A program made the translations under genes and the position numbers. A DNA stretch of 64,000 nucleotides, from positions 248,001 to 312,000 of the forward strand of contig VBIQ01000007.1 in NCBI GenBank assembly GCA_005880985.1, given 5' to 3'. The notes beneath the pieces are model-generated. The model had not been told where the DNA came from. It was given only the letters and a program-made list of their open reading frames with translations, and ran no database searches. Position 1 is the first letter of the stretch. Each line of letters opens with the position of its first letter. This document shows positions 38,701-46,757 of the stretch, piece after piece. Source of the DNA: Chloroflexota bacterium. Lineage in GTDB: Bacteria > Chloroflexota > Dormibacteria > Aeolococcales > Aeolococcaceae.

Positions 38701-38966
38701 GCACCGCCGACGCCATCGACGCCGGGCCGGCAGGCGTCGCCGCCCGGGCGATGCTGGCCGAGATCGCGCTGGACGCGGGCGACGCTGCCGCGGCGCGGCG
38801 CCGGCTCGACGAGGTTGGCGAGCGCCGGCCCGGCGGGCTGGCGGCACTGCTTCTGCTGCGCGCCCGCGCGCGCTTGGGCGAGGTGTCGAGCGAGGCGGTC
38901 AACGCTGCCGCCGACGCCCTCGCCGCGCCCGCCCTGCAGGTGGTGACCGCGCCGGTGCGCAGCTGA
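35751..38966 (+). CDS. Class III adenylate/guanylate cyclase with N-terminal zinc ribbons, AAA ATPase and TPR-like region
   Basis: CATCGVDNPPGFRFCGGCGEPM and CASCGATNPPEHRFCGRCG ribbons; KLVTVLFADVVGFTTLAE, VDKYMGDSLMALFG, VIGDAVNVAARLE; Walker A GDAGVGKTRLLDEL. Confidence 0.92.
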   Translation: MSVCATCGVDNPPGFRFCGGCGEPMAAGACASCGATNPPEHRFCGRCGAELTSADRPSGELGERKLVTVLFADVVGFTTLAERGDPEEVARAVDAAFRRMGEVVVDHGGTVDKYMGDSLMALFGVPQAHDDDAERSLAAALAMRDVSGELDFSIGVNSGEVMVTSVGRDADVTVIGDAVNVAARLEKAAASGEILVGPLTAELAGRGIVLRQREPLVLKGRREPVSVWEAVSLRSREPGPNPSRLPLLGRDDELDFLRGCWRRVVRSRRAEVVRLVGDAGVGKTRLLDELVATAAPEAHVARSAYPAYGAPSGPRVAGDIARQLGSVGDPDADARIATLTGAAPATPDSAPANLRQETVWALRRLLRARADGRPVLLTIDDTHRAGDAALDLFAEVMARVVEAPVLLVLAGRPQPSQWLAQPAVASTLVVPPLEAEDARALLDALLPERRLDAAAAEVLVRRAGGNPLHLRELARLLDAQGYGAGGTPALPATLQSVLAARLDALPPAEKAALLHLALFDEGAGDGELAAVGLTRAEEPLRRLVSAGLAHQHEDGRHAVVDPLLREVAYEAIPRELRGQRHRLAAGALDDPAEAARHLDQATRFLPDDAGLRAEAGEALAAAAAAMLNTHRHAEGIRLLERAIELGATGNDIRLRLAQALLAISRGHDAERALDEMRIPEDDPRLAAEVLLVRANAVSMYSPNDSLALFDQALHHWTAIGDRDKQAWALTNSGLPHFLAGDGAGAVTNLEAAMAIFEEIGSRNGLTAARSMFGVFKPEDPRVGAWFDESLGFAEQIGDRSRQRVALEALVWHHSMRSRWGGPADTSTALAHAERLAQLGAEAGDSHAEMTGLALATYLCRMGGDIAGACGLAERLRTLPGDDPGSVATVARAALFSVDVLAGNVQPQRPAISTLDPLTGFALVIVAESLALLGLLGEARACLPAPSRQDALPLEAMVVSPAGGLVAVLRGQTAEAEAWLEIVARTADAIDAGPAGVAARAMLAEIALDAGDAAAARRRLDEVGERRPGGLAALLLLRARARLGEVSSEAVNAAADALAAPALQVVTAPVRS

Positions 38967-38971
38967 CCGCG

Positions 38972-39847
38972 TCAGCAACCGGTCAGGGCGGTGAGCAGCC
39001 GCTGGACGGGGCCTTCGATGGCGTGGCGCAGGCCGAGCTGCTCGAGACGAGCGGTGTCGGGAGGGCGTCGCGGCGGAATCACAACGTTGAGGTCGGTTGC
39101 GACCGGAACCACGGTGCGCATCGCCTCGAGATAGTCGCGCGCCTGCTGCAGCGCCGTGCGCAGCCGGGGCGATTGCACGTCGACCGCCGCCATCACCCCG
39201 GCAAGCGACCCATGGGTGGCGATCAGCCGCGCCGCCGTCGTCTCGCCGACCCCGGGGACGCCGGGAAGCCCGTCGGAGGGATCGCCGCGCAGCATCGCGA
39301 AATCGGCGTAGCGCGCGGCGGGGATGCGGTAGCGCGCCTGCACCGCCGCCTCGTCGAAGGTGCCCAGGTCGCGCACCCCGCGCACGGTGAAGAGGACGCG
39401 GACCGCCGGGTCGCGCACCAGCTGGAGGAGGTCGCGGTCGCCGGTGACGATGTCCACCGGGGCCGACGCGGTGGCGCGCGCCGCCAGGGTGCCGATCACG
39501 TCGTCGGCCTCGTAGCCCGGCACGGCCACCACCGGTAGCCCGGCGGCGTCGAGCACCTCGAGGAGGATGTCGAACTGACCCTCGAGCTCGGGCGGATCGG
39601 GCCGCCGGGCCGCCTTGTATCCGGGATAGGCCTCGACCCGCCACTGCGGTCGCCAGTCGGCGTCGAAGGTGTGCACGGCACCGGCGGGACGGCGGTCGGT
39701 GAGCAGCCGCGACACCATGTCGAGGTACCCGCGGACGGCGTTGACCGGTTGACCGGACGGGCTGCGGATGCTCGCCGGCAGGGCGAAGAAGGCTCGGTAG
39801 GCGAGGCTCGGCGAGTCGAGCAGCAGCAGCGGACGCGGCGGGTTCAC
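38972..39847 (-). CDS. 5'-3' exonuclease (PolA N-terminal-like, H3TH), GTG start overlapping upstream TGA
   Basis: LLLDSPSLAYRAFFALP; YEADDVIGTLAARA; DIVTGDRDLLQLV; LRGDPSDGLPGVPGVGETTAARLI. Confidence 0.92.
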   Translation of the reverse strand: MNPPRPLLLLDSPSLAYRAFFALPASIRSPSGQPVNAVRGYLDMVSRLLTDRRPAGAVHTFDADWRPQWRVEAYPGYKAARRPDPPELEGQFDILLEVLDAAGLPVVAVPGYEADDVIGTLAARATASAPVDIVTGDRDLLQLVRDPAVRVLFTVRGVRDLGTFDEAAVQARYRIPAARYADFAMLRGDPSDGLPGVPGVGETTAARLIATHGSLAGVMAAVDVQSPRLRTALQQARDYLEAMRTVVPVATDLNVVIPPRRPPDTARLEQLGLRHAIEGPVQRLLTALTGC

Positions 39848-41361
39848 CGCAGTCGCGACCGCTGCAGCTTGCCCATCCGGTTGCGGGGCAGCCGCTCGGT
39901 CACCACGAACGTCCGCGGTCGCTTGTAGGGCGCCAGCCGGTCGCGGCACCACTCGTCGAGCTCCCGGCTCGAGGGTGGCGAGGCTGGGTCGGCGGGGACG
40001 ATGTGGGCGATCACCTCCTCGCCCCACTCCGGCGACGGCCGTCCGGCAACGCCGGCCTCGGCGACCCCCGGATGCAGCTCCAGCACCTCCTCCACCTCGC
40101 GCGGATGCACGTTGTGGCCGCCGGTGATGATCAGCTCGCGCCGCCGGCCGCAGACCCGGAGGTACCCGTCGGGGTCGCGGCGGACGACGTCGCCGGTGTG
40201 CATCCAGCCCTGCGCGTCGACCACAGCGCGGCGATCCTCGGGCCGCCGCCAGTAGCCGGCGAAGACGGTGGGACCGCGAACCAGCAGCTCGCCCTGGCCG
40301 GCATCACCGTCGCCATCGGCATCGCCGATCAGCCGGGTCTCGATACCAGGAAGGGGCAGGCCGATGCTCCCCGGCCGGCGCTCACCGTCGTGTGGGTTGG
40401 AGACGGTGATCATCGTCTCGGTCATCCCGTAGCGCTCGAGCACCTCCTGACCGCACAGGGCGCGGACCGTCTCCCAGAGCGCCACCGACAAGGGCGCCGA
40501 CCCCGACACCATCAGTCGCAGCGACGCCGCGGCAGCCGCCCTCCGCGGTGACGCCCGCATCACCTCCGCCAGTCGCGCGTACATGGTGGGAACGCCGAAG
40601 AAGACGGTGGCATCCGCGCGTTCGCAGGCATCGAGAGCGGCAGCGGCGTCGAAGCGCGGCAGCACCAGCAGGCGCGCGCCCGCCAGCAGGCTGCCGTTGA
40701 CGCCGAGTCCCAATCCGTGGACGTGGAACCAGGGCAGCGCCAGCACCAGACCGTCGTTCTCGCCGAGGCGCCATGCCAGCCGCACCACCTCCGCGCCGGC
40801 GAGCAGGTTGGCGTGGGTGAGCATCGCGCCCCGGGGGGTTGCGGTCGTCCCCGACGTGAAGACGATGGCGGCCAGGTCGCTGCCGTCCGCCTGGTCCAGC
40901 ACGATGTCGGCGGCCGGCTCGGCGCTCAGCTCGGCCACCGCATCGGCCTCGAGGATCGGGGTTCGCGGACCTGCCGCGGCGACGTCGCCGGCGTGTTCGT
41001 CGCCGACCACGGCCAGCGAGGGTTCGACCTGGGCGAGGACATGGCCGAGCTCGCGCCGGGTCAGCGCCGGGTCGGCCGGCACCGCCACCGCCCCCAGGCG
41101 CAGCACCGCGACGTGCGCCAGCAGCAGCGGCCATCCGGGGGGCAGAGCCAGCAGCACCCGGTCGGCCCGGCCCACGCCTCGCCGGTTCAGCCCGGCGGCG
41201 AGAGCAGCCGAGCGCGCGTCGAGGTCTCCACGGGTGAGCCCGCGGCGTGCCTCCTCGCCGATCACCTCCAGCGCCACCGCGCCGGCGCGGTCCCGCCATC
41301 GCCGCCGCCACGCCCGGGGCAGCGAATGCTCGCGCAACAGGTCGACCGCCTCCGGCGTCAT
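39844..41361 (-). CDS. AMP-binding acyl-CoA synthetase
   Basis: AIVFTSGTTATPRGAMLTHANL; ERYGMTETMITVSNP; WMHTGDVVRRDPDGYLRVCGRRRELIITGGHNVHPREVEEVL; PRNRMGKLQRSRL. Confidence 0.93.
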   Translation of the reverse strand: MTPEAVDLLREHSLPRAWRRRWRDRAGAVALEVIGEEARRGLTRGDLDARSAALAAGLNRRGVGRADRVLLALPPGWPLLLAHVAVLRLGAVAVPADPALTRRELGHVLAQVEPSLAVVGDEHAGDVAAAGPRTPILEADAVAELSAEPAADIVLDQADGSDLAAIVFTSGTTATPRGAMLTHANLLAGAEVVRLAWRLGENDGLVLALPWFHVHGLGLGVNGSLLAGARLLVLPRFDAAAALDACERADATVFFGVPTMYARLAEVMRASPRRAAAAASLRLMVSGSAPLSVALWETVRALCGQEVLERYGMTETMITVSNPHDGERRPGSIGLPLPGIETRLIGDADGDGDAGQGELLVRGPTVFAGYWRRPEDRRAVVDAQGWMHTGDVVRRDPDGYLRVCGRRRELIITGGHNVHPREVEEVLELHPGVAEAGVAGRPSPEWGEEVIAHIVPADPASPPSSRELDEWCRDRLAPYKRPRTFVVTERLPRNRMGKLQRSRLR

Positions 41362-41396
41362 GCCGGCCGGCAGGTGCCGCCGCCACTCCTCCAGGT

Positions 41397-42893
41397 TCAG
41401 CCCCTGCCGTGGACCAGCCGCGTCACCTTCTTCAGCAGGTCGACCATCCTGGCAGGACGCTCGAAGCTGAGCAGCTCGACCGGCAGGGCATAGCGCTGCC
41501 GGGTGATCGCCTTGGTCCGGCTGAACTCGCGCAGACCCTCGTCGCCGTGGATCCGGCCGAACCCGGAGTCGCCGACGCCGCCGAAGGGGAGACCGGGGAC
41601 CGCGGCGAAGGTGATCATCGCGTTGATGCTGGTCATCCCCGCCCGCAGGCGGCGGGCGATGTCGGTGGCGCGACGCTTGCCGAAGACCGCTGACGCCAGG
41701 CCGTAGCGGGTGTCGTTGGCGAGCCGCACCGCCTCGTCGGCATCGCGGACGCGCACCACCGGCAGCGCCGGTCCGAAGGTCTCGTCGCGCATGATCAGCG
41801 CATCGGCGGGAACGTCGACCAGCACCACCGGGTCGACGTAGGGCGGGTGCACCGCCTCGGGTCCGCCGACCAGGGCGCGGGCGCCGCGCGCGAAGGCATC
41901 GTCGAGGTGACTGCGAATGACGTCGATCTGCCCCGGCATGGTGATGGGGCCGATGTCCGCCTGGGCACCGTCGCCGCTGCGCACCCGACCCGCGAGCTCG
42001 ACAACGCGGGCGGTGAAGCGGTCGTAGACGGCGTCGGTGGCGTAGACGCGCTCCACCGCGATGCACGTCTGCCCGGCGTTCTGGATCGCGCCCCACACCG
42101 CCGCCTGCGCCGCCGCCTCGACGTCGGCGTCGTCGTCGACGATCATCGCGTCCTTGCCACCCAGCTCCAGCAGCACGGGGGTGAGGTTGTCGGCACACGC
42201 GGCCATCACTCTGCGGCCGGTGCGCGCCGACCCGGTGAAGGCGAGCTTGTCGACGCCGCTGCGGCAGAGCGCCTCACCGGTGGCGCCGAGACCGGTCACC
42301 ACCTGCACCAGGGGCTGCTCGGGGATCGCCTCGGCGAAGCGCTCGGCCAGCCAGACGCCCACCGCCGGGGTGTGCTCGCTCGGCTTGAAGACCACCGCGT
42401 TGCCGGCGGCCAGCGCGTACCCGATCGACCCCATCGGGGTATAGACGGGGTAGTTCCAGGGCCCGATGACGCCGATCACCCCGAGGGGATCGTAGACGAC
42501 CTGGGCGGCGTGATTGGCGGCCAGCATCCCGGGGCGGACCCGCCGCGGCGACAGCACCCGCCGCGCGTTGCGCGCCGCCCAGGCGACGTGGTGAAGGGCC
42601 AGCATCGTCTCCAGGAAGGCGTCCGCGTCCGGTTTGCCGTTCTCCCGGTGCACCAGCTCGCTGAGCTCGTCGATGCGCTGGGCCACCACCCGGCGGAACC
42701 CCGCCAGGCGCCGCCGCCGCTCGGCGAAGTCGAGAGCACTCCACCATCGCGCCGCCTCGCGGGCCCGGCCGACCGCGGCGGCCACCTCGTCCGGTCCGTC
42801 GATGGGGAAGGTCCCCACCACCGCACCGGAGGCGGGGTTGAGGGACTCGAATGTCGTGGCGGCGGGCTTGGCGCTGGGACTGGTGGCGATCAT
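41397..42893 (-). CDS. Aldehyde dehydrogenase family protein
   Basis: GPWNYPVYTPMGSIGYALAAGNAVVFKPSEHTP; FTGSARTGRRVMAACADNLTPVLLELGGKDAMIVDDDAD; AIQNAGQTCIAVERVY. Confidence 0.95.
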   Translation of the reverse strand: MIATSPSAKPAATTFESLNPASGAVVGTFPIDGPDEVAAAVGRAREAARWWSALDFAERRRRLAGFRRVVAQRIDELSELVHRENGKPDADAFLETMLALHHVAWAARNARRVLSPRRVRPGMLAANHAAQVVYDPLGVIGVIGPWNYPVYTPMGSIGYALAAGNAVVFKPSEHTPAVGVWLAERFAEAIPEQPLVQVVTGLGATGEALCRSGVDKLAFTGSARTGRRVMAACADNLTPVLLELGGKDAMIVDDDADVEAAAQAAVWGAIQNAGQTCIAVERVYATDAVYDRFTARVVELAGRVRSGDGAQADIGPITMPGQIDVIRSHLDDAFARGARALVGGPEAVHPPYVDPVVLVDVPADALIMRDETFGPALPVVRVRDADEAVRLANDTRYGLASAVFGKRRATDIARRLRAGMTSINAMITFAAVPGLPFGGVGDSGFGRIHGDEGLREFSRTKAITRQRYALPVELLSFERPARMVDLLKKVTRLVHGRG

Positions 42894-42955
42894 CGGGTCA
42901 TCGTACGCAGCAGCGCGAGCCGCTGCCGGTCCGCGCGGGGCACTAGTCTGGCCCC

Positions 42956-43354
42956 ATGTTTCGCGGCCAGCGCGGCCAGTCCGGCCAGGCGACGCCCCAC
43001 CGGACCGCCGCCGTGGGCCGGGGCTGCTCGCGGCTTGCTGGCGAGATCGACGTCGCCCTGGCCACCGTCGAAGCCGGCCGGCTGGCGGAGTTCGCGGTCG
43101 AGTCGGCGGCGACGCGGGCCCGCGTTCGCGCACTCGCGCAGATGGTCGGAGCGTGGCGGCGCCCCGACGACATGGCAACGCTGCGCGATGAGCTTCTCTA
43201 CGACCTCGACCAGTCGGACCGCGCCCTCCGCTACATCGTCGTTTGCCTGCGCAAGCAGCGCTTCGAGGAGGTGCATCGCGGCACCAGGCCGTTGCGCGCC
43301 GTCGAGCAGCGCCTGCTGAGTGTCGCCGAGCGATGCGCCGGAGTCACGGCGTGA
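42956..43354 (+). CDS. Hypothetical helical protein upstream of thiD
   Basis: 132-aa ORF; stop overlaps the GTG start of thiD. Confidence 0.55.
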   Translation: MFRGQRGQSGQATPHRTAAVGRGCSRLAGEIDVALATVEAGRLAEFAVESAATRARVRALAQMVGAWRRPDDMATLRDELLYDLDQSDRALRYIVVCLRKQRFEEVHRGTRPLRAVEQRLLSVAERCAGVTA

Positions 43355-44160
43355 GCGCACCTGCGCTGGTCTGCTCGGTGGCGGGAAGCGACAGCAGCGC
43401 CGGCGCGGGGATCCAGGCGGATCTCCGGACCTTCGCCGTCTGCGGGGTCTACGGGACAACGGTGGTGACCGCGGTGACCGCCCAGGACACGGCCGGGGTG
43501 CGCGCCCTCGAAGCGGTCTCACCGGAGCTGGTGGCGGCCCAGATCGACGCCGTCGCGGGCGACCTCGGCCCGCTCGCCTGGAAGACAGGCATGCTGGCGA
43601 CCGCGCAGCTCGTCGAGGTCGTCGCCGAGCGGCTTCGCCACCACCGCGCCCGCAACCTGGTGGTCGACCCGGTGCTGGTCTCGAGCGCGGGGCAGCGGCT
43701 GCTCGACGAGGCCGGTGTCGAGCGGCTGCGCCGCGATCTGCTGCCGCTGGCGACGGTGATCACCCCCAACCTCGACGAGGCGGCCGCCCTGCTCGGCGCC
43801 GCCGGCGCGGACCGGCCGTCGGCGCGCGAGGCGGCGCGGCTGCTGACCGAGCTCGGACCCCGGATGGCGGTGGTCACCGGTGGTGACGGAGGCCGCGACA
43901 CCATGGTCGACACCGTCCACGACGCCGCCACCGATCGCACCGTCGAGCTGCGTCACCTCCGCCTGCCGGGTGAGCCGGTGCACGGCAGCGGCTGCGTCCA
44001 CAGCGCCGCCGTCGCCGCCCACCTCGGCCGCGGCCTGGAGCCGCTCGAGGCGGTCACCGCCGCCGCCGAGATCGTCCAGGACATGCTCGCCGGGGCCCAG
44101 GCCTTGGGGCGGGGACAGCGGCTGATCTGGCGACCGGCCTCGGGGATGGACCTCCTCTGA
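43351..44160 (+). CDS. thiD: Hydroxymethylpyrimidine/phosphomethylpyrimidine kinase
   Basis: VAGSDSSAGAGIQADLRTFAVCGVYGTTVVTAVTAQDT; VVDPVLVSSAGQRLL; ITPNLDEAAALLG; GEPVHGSGCVHSAAVAAHL. Confidence 0.94.
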   Translation: MSAPALVCSVAGSDSSAGAGIQADLRTFAVCGVYGTTVVTAVTAQDTAGVRALEAVSPELVAAQIDAVAGDLGPLAWKTGMLATAQLVEVVAERLRHHRARNLVVDPVLVSSAGQRLLDEAGVERLRRDLLPLATVITPNLDEAAALLGAAGADRPSAREAARLLTELGPRMAVVTGGDGGRDTMVDTVHDAATDRTVELRHLRLPGEPVHGSGCVHSAAVAAHLGRGLEPLEAVTAAAEIVQDMLAGAQALGRGQRLIWRPASGMDLL

Positions 44161-44197
44161 ACGATTGCCGGGCGGCACGCCGGGGAACACTTCGGGC

Positions 44198-44413
44198 ATG
44201 GAGACGGAGACCTCGGATGCGCTGCCCTTCGAGAGGGCCAAGCGTCTCGCCGCCGAGACCCACCGCCCCGTCTACATCGTGGACGGAGAGCTGACCCACA
44301 CCAAGCCGCGCAGGCCGGCGGCCACCGCCTGGCCGAACGGGACGATCACCGTGGGCAACCCGGACGCCGCCTCCCGCGACATCGATCGCCGCCTGGTCCC
44401 GCCGGCGGCCTGA
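44198..44413 (+). CDS. Small hypothetical protein
   Basis: 71-aa ORF METETSDALPFERAKRLAAETHRPVYIVDGELTHTK...; ends one base before the convergent aat stop. Confidence 0.5.
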   Translation: METETSDALPFERAKRLAAETHRPVYIVDGELTHTKPRRPAATAWPNGTITVGNPDAASRDIDRRLVPPAA

Positions 44414-45106
44414 TCACCCGCCGAAGCCGGGCGGCGGGGGCAACCGCAGGGCGCGCGCCAGCAGCCGCAGGTAGGCGCGCCTCGACACCTCGACCGCTCC
44501 CAGACTGGCCAGGTGCGGGGTGAGCCACTGCACGTCGAGCAGCCGCCCCGCCCGCGCCGCCGCCGCCGGGCCCCCCTCGCCGGCGCAGAGCAGCTCGACC
44601 AGAGCGACCAGGGCGACCTTGGAGGCGTCGCGGCGATCGTGGAACATCGACTCGCCGGCGAAGAGCCCGCCGGCGGCCACCCCGTAGAGGCCGCCGGCCA
44701 GCTGCCCGTCGGCGGTCCACGACTCCACCGAGTGAGCCCAGCCGAGCCGGTGCAGGCGTAGGTAGGCGGTACGGATCGCCGGGGTGATCCAGGCGCCGGG
44801 ACGATCGGGGGCGGCGCACCGGTCGACCACGGCGGTGAAGGATGTGTCGACCCGCACCTCGAACCGCCGGCAGGCGCGGCGGAGCGAGGCGCTGACCACC
44901 AGCTGGTCGAGGGGGATGATCGCCCGCGGGTCGGGCGACCACCAGGCCAGCACCGAGTCCTCGACCGGCATGGGAAAGATGCCGCGCCGGTACGCAGCCA
45001 GCAGGGTTCCCGGCTCGAGGTCGGCACCGACGCCCACCACCTCGCCGGTGCGAGCGCTCGCCGGCGGAAACGACCAGCCGGTCGGGGGTGGCTCGACCTG
45101 GGGCAC
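44414..45106 (-). CDS. aat: Leucyl/phenylalanyl-tRNA--protein transferase
   Basis: FPPASARTGEVVGVGADLEPGTLLAAYRRGIFPMPVEDSVLAWWSPDPRAIIPLDQ; AYLRLHRLGWAHSVESW; GLYGVAAGGLFAGESMFH. Confidence 0.95.
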   Translation of the reverse strand: MPQVEPPPTGWSFPPASARTGEVVGVGADLEPGTLLAAYRRGIFPMPVEDSVLAWWSPDPRAIIPLDQLVVSASLRRACRRFEVRVDTSFTAVVDRCAAPDRPGAWITPAIRTAYLRLHRLGWAHSVESWTADGQLAGGLYGVAAGGLFAGESMFHDRRDASKVALVALVELLCAGEGGPAAAARAGRLLDVQWLTPHLASLGAVEVSRRAYLRLLARALRLPPPPGFGG

Positions 45107-45126
45107 CGCGCCAGTGTGCCGCGCCT

Positions 45127-46053
45127 ATGATCGCCCCAGTGGCAGCCCACCGCTCACCCGCCGCCCCACGCCGCCGCGGCGGGACCGCCCTGCTGGGTGA
45201 CCTGCTGGACGACGCCGAGCGGCGCATCCTCGCCTCTCGCCAAGCGGACCTCTGGAAACCATGGGTGGCGCGGGCCGACGCCGAGGAGATCGCCGAGCTG
45301 GTGCTCGGTCGCACGATCGGCGATGACGACCTCGACCAGCCCCTCAGCGCCGCGACACGCCGGCGACTGCAGGCGATGTTCCAGCGCCGCATCGACGGCG
45401 AGCCGCTCGCCATGATCCGCGGCTGGATCGACTTCCGCGGCCTGCGACTGACGGTGCGGGGGGACGTGTTCACCCCGCGACCCTCCAGTGAGCTGCTCGC
45501 CATCGAGGCCATCCGGCGGCTGCGCCGCCGCCGCCGCCCGGTCGCGGTCGACGTCGCCACCGGTGCCGGGCCGGTGGCGCTCGCGGTCGGCGACGCGGTG
45601 CCGGGCGCGCGGGTGATCGGCCTCGACATCGCCGCCCGCGCGGTGTCGCTGGCGCGGAGCAACGCCCGCCGCCTCGCGGTCGGCAACGTCGAGTTCCGGC
45701 GCAGCGACATGCTCGCCGGGCTTCCGAGGCCGCTGCGCCGACAGGTGGACGTGATCACCTTCCACCCGCCGTACGTCGCCGGCCACGAGCTGAAGACCCT
45801 GCCGGGGGAGATCGCCCGGTTCGAACCCGTCGAGTCCCTGACCGACCGCTCCTCCGACGGCCTCGGCCTGGTGCGCCACCTGGCGGACGAGGCGACGGCA
45901 TGGCTGCGCCCGGGCGGCTGGGTTCTGGTCGAAGTCGGCCCATACCTGGCACGCTCGGCGACGGCGGTGCTGCGCCGCGGCGGGATTCGTGACCTGCGCA
46001 GCCTTCGCGACGGGCTGGCCGTGACCCGGGTGCTGGCCGGGCAGGCACCGTGA
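45127..46053 (+). CDS. PrmC/HemK-like methyltransferase
   Basis: Helical N-domain, FTPRPSSELLAIEAIRRL, VDVATGAGPVALAVGDAVPGARVIGLDIAARAVSLARSNARRL; HPPY replaces NPPY. Confidence 0.8.
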   Translation: MIAPVAAHRSPAAPRRRGGTALLGDLLDDAERRILASRQADLWKPWVARADAEEIAELVLGRTIGDDDLDQPLSAATRRRLQAMFQRRIDGEPLAMIRGWIDFRGLRLTVRGDVFTPRPSSELLAIEAIRRLRRRRRPVAVDVATGAGPVALAVGDAVPGARVIGLDIAARAVSLARSNARRLAVGNVEFRRSDMLAGLPRPLRRQVDVITFHPPYVAGHELKTLPGEIARFEPVESLTDRSSDGLGLVRHLADEATAWLRPGGWVLVEVGPYLARSATAVLRRGGIRDLRSLRDGLAVTRVLAGQAP

Positions 46054-46757
46054 GCGGCTGCCGGGTGGTCGAGGTCACCGCCGAGCGCGGCCTCGACGAC
46101 CCGCCCGAGATCCCCTGGCACCTCACCGGACCGCCGGGCGCGGTGCGCCTCCAGCTGCGCTCGACGCTGCGTCGCGTCGCCGTCGGGGCGGGCCTGGCCC
46201 GCGACCAGTCGCTGCTCGCGTCGGTGCGCGCCATCACCGGACTCCCCGGCCCGGTGACCAGCCCGGCCGGGGGTACCTTCATCGTGGGCGGTCCCGGTTG
46301 GCTGGGGCTCTGCGCCATCGGCGTGCCCCCCGTGGACCGGCCGATGCCCCTCGACTGGATGATGGGCGAGCTGCGCGAGTGGTTCGCCGAACGGTTGGGA
46401 TCGCTCGGCCTGCCGATCAGCACCGGGCGCATCGACGGCGCCTGGTGTCCCGGCTTCAGCGACATCGCCGTCGGCGGGCGCAAGCTCGCGGGACTGGGGT
46501 TTCGGGTCACCCGCGACCGGGTGGTGATGCGCGGGGTGATGGCGGTGGAGCCGATCACCCCCGCGGACGTCGATCTGCTGACCGCGTGCCACCGGCTCAT
46601 CGGCGTCGCCGTGGACCCGGGCGCCGCCACCTCGCTGGTGGAGTGCACCGGCGACGCGTCGTGGACGGTGGCCCGCGCCATCGAACATCTCCGCGCGCCC
46701 GCGCCCGAGCCCGCTGTGGTATCCACTGCCGATGCCCAACCAGCCGCTGAGCCGTGA
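46050..46757 (+). CDS. Lipoate--protein ligase A-like (BPL/LplA/LipB family)
   Basis: Start overlaps upstream stop (GTGA). SPAGGTFIVGGPGWLGLCAIG, GRIDGAWCPGFSDIAVGGRKLAGLGFRV (GRKLAG lysine). Confidence 0.8.
   Translation: MSGCRVVEVTAERGLDDPPEIPWHLTGPPGAVRLQLRSTLRRVAVGAGLARDQSLLASVRAITGLPGPVTSPAGGTFIVGGPGWLGLCAIGVPPVDRPMPLDWMMGELREWFAERLGSLGLPISTGRIDGAWCPGFSDIAVGGRKLAGLGFRVTRDRVVMRGVMAVEPITPADVDLLTACHRLIGVAVDPGAATSLVECTGDASWTVARAIEHLRAPAPEPAVVSTADAQPAAEP

Noticed and set aside
41847-43319. 490-aa plus-strand ORF
   Set aside because: Mostly antisense to the aldehyde dehydrogenase.
42956-44160. TPP riboswitch near thiD
   Set aside because: thiD is translationally coupled to an upstream ORF; no CUGAGA/thi-box-like core seen upstream.
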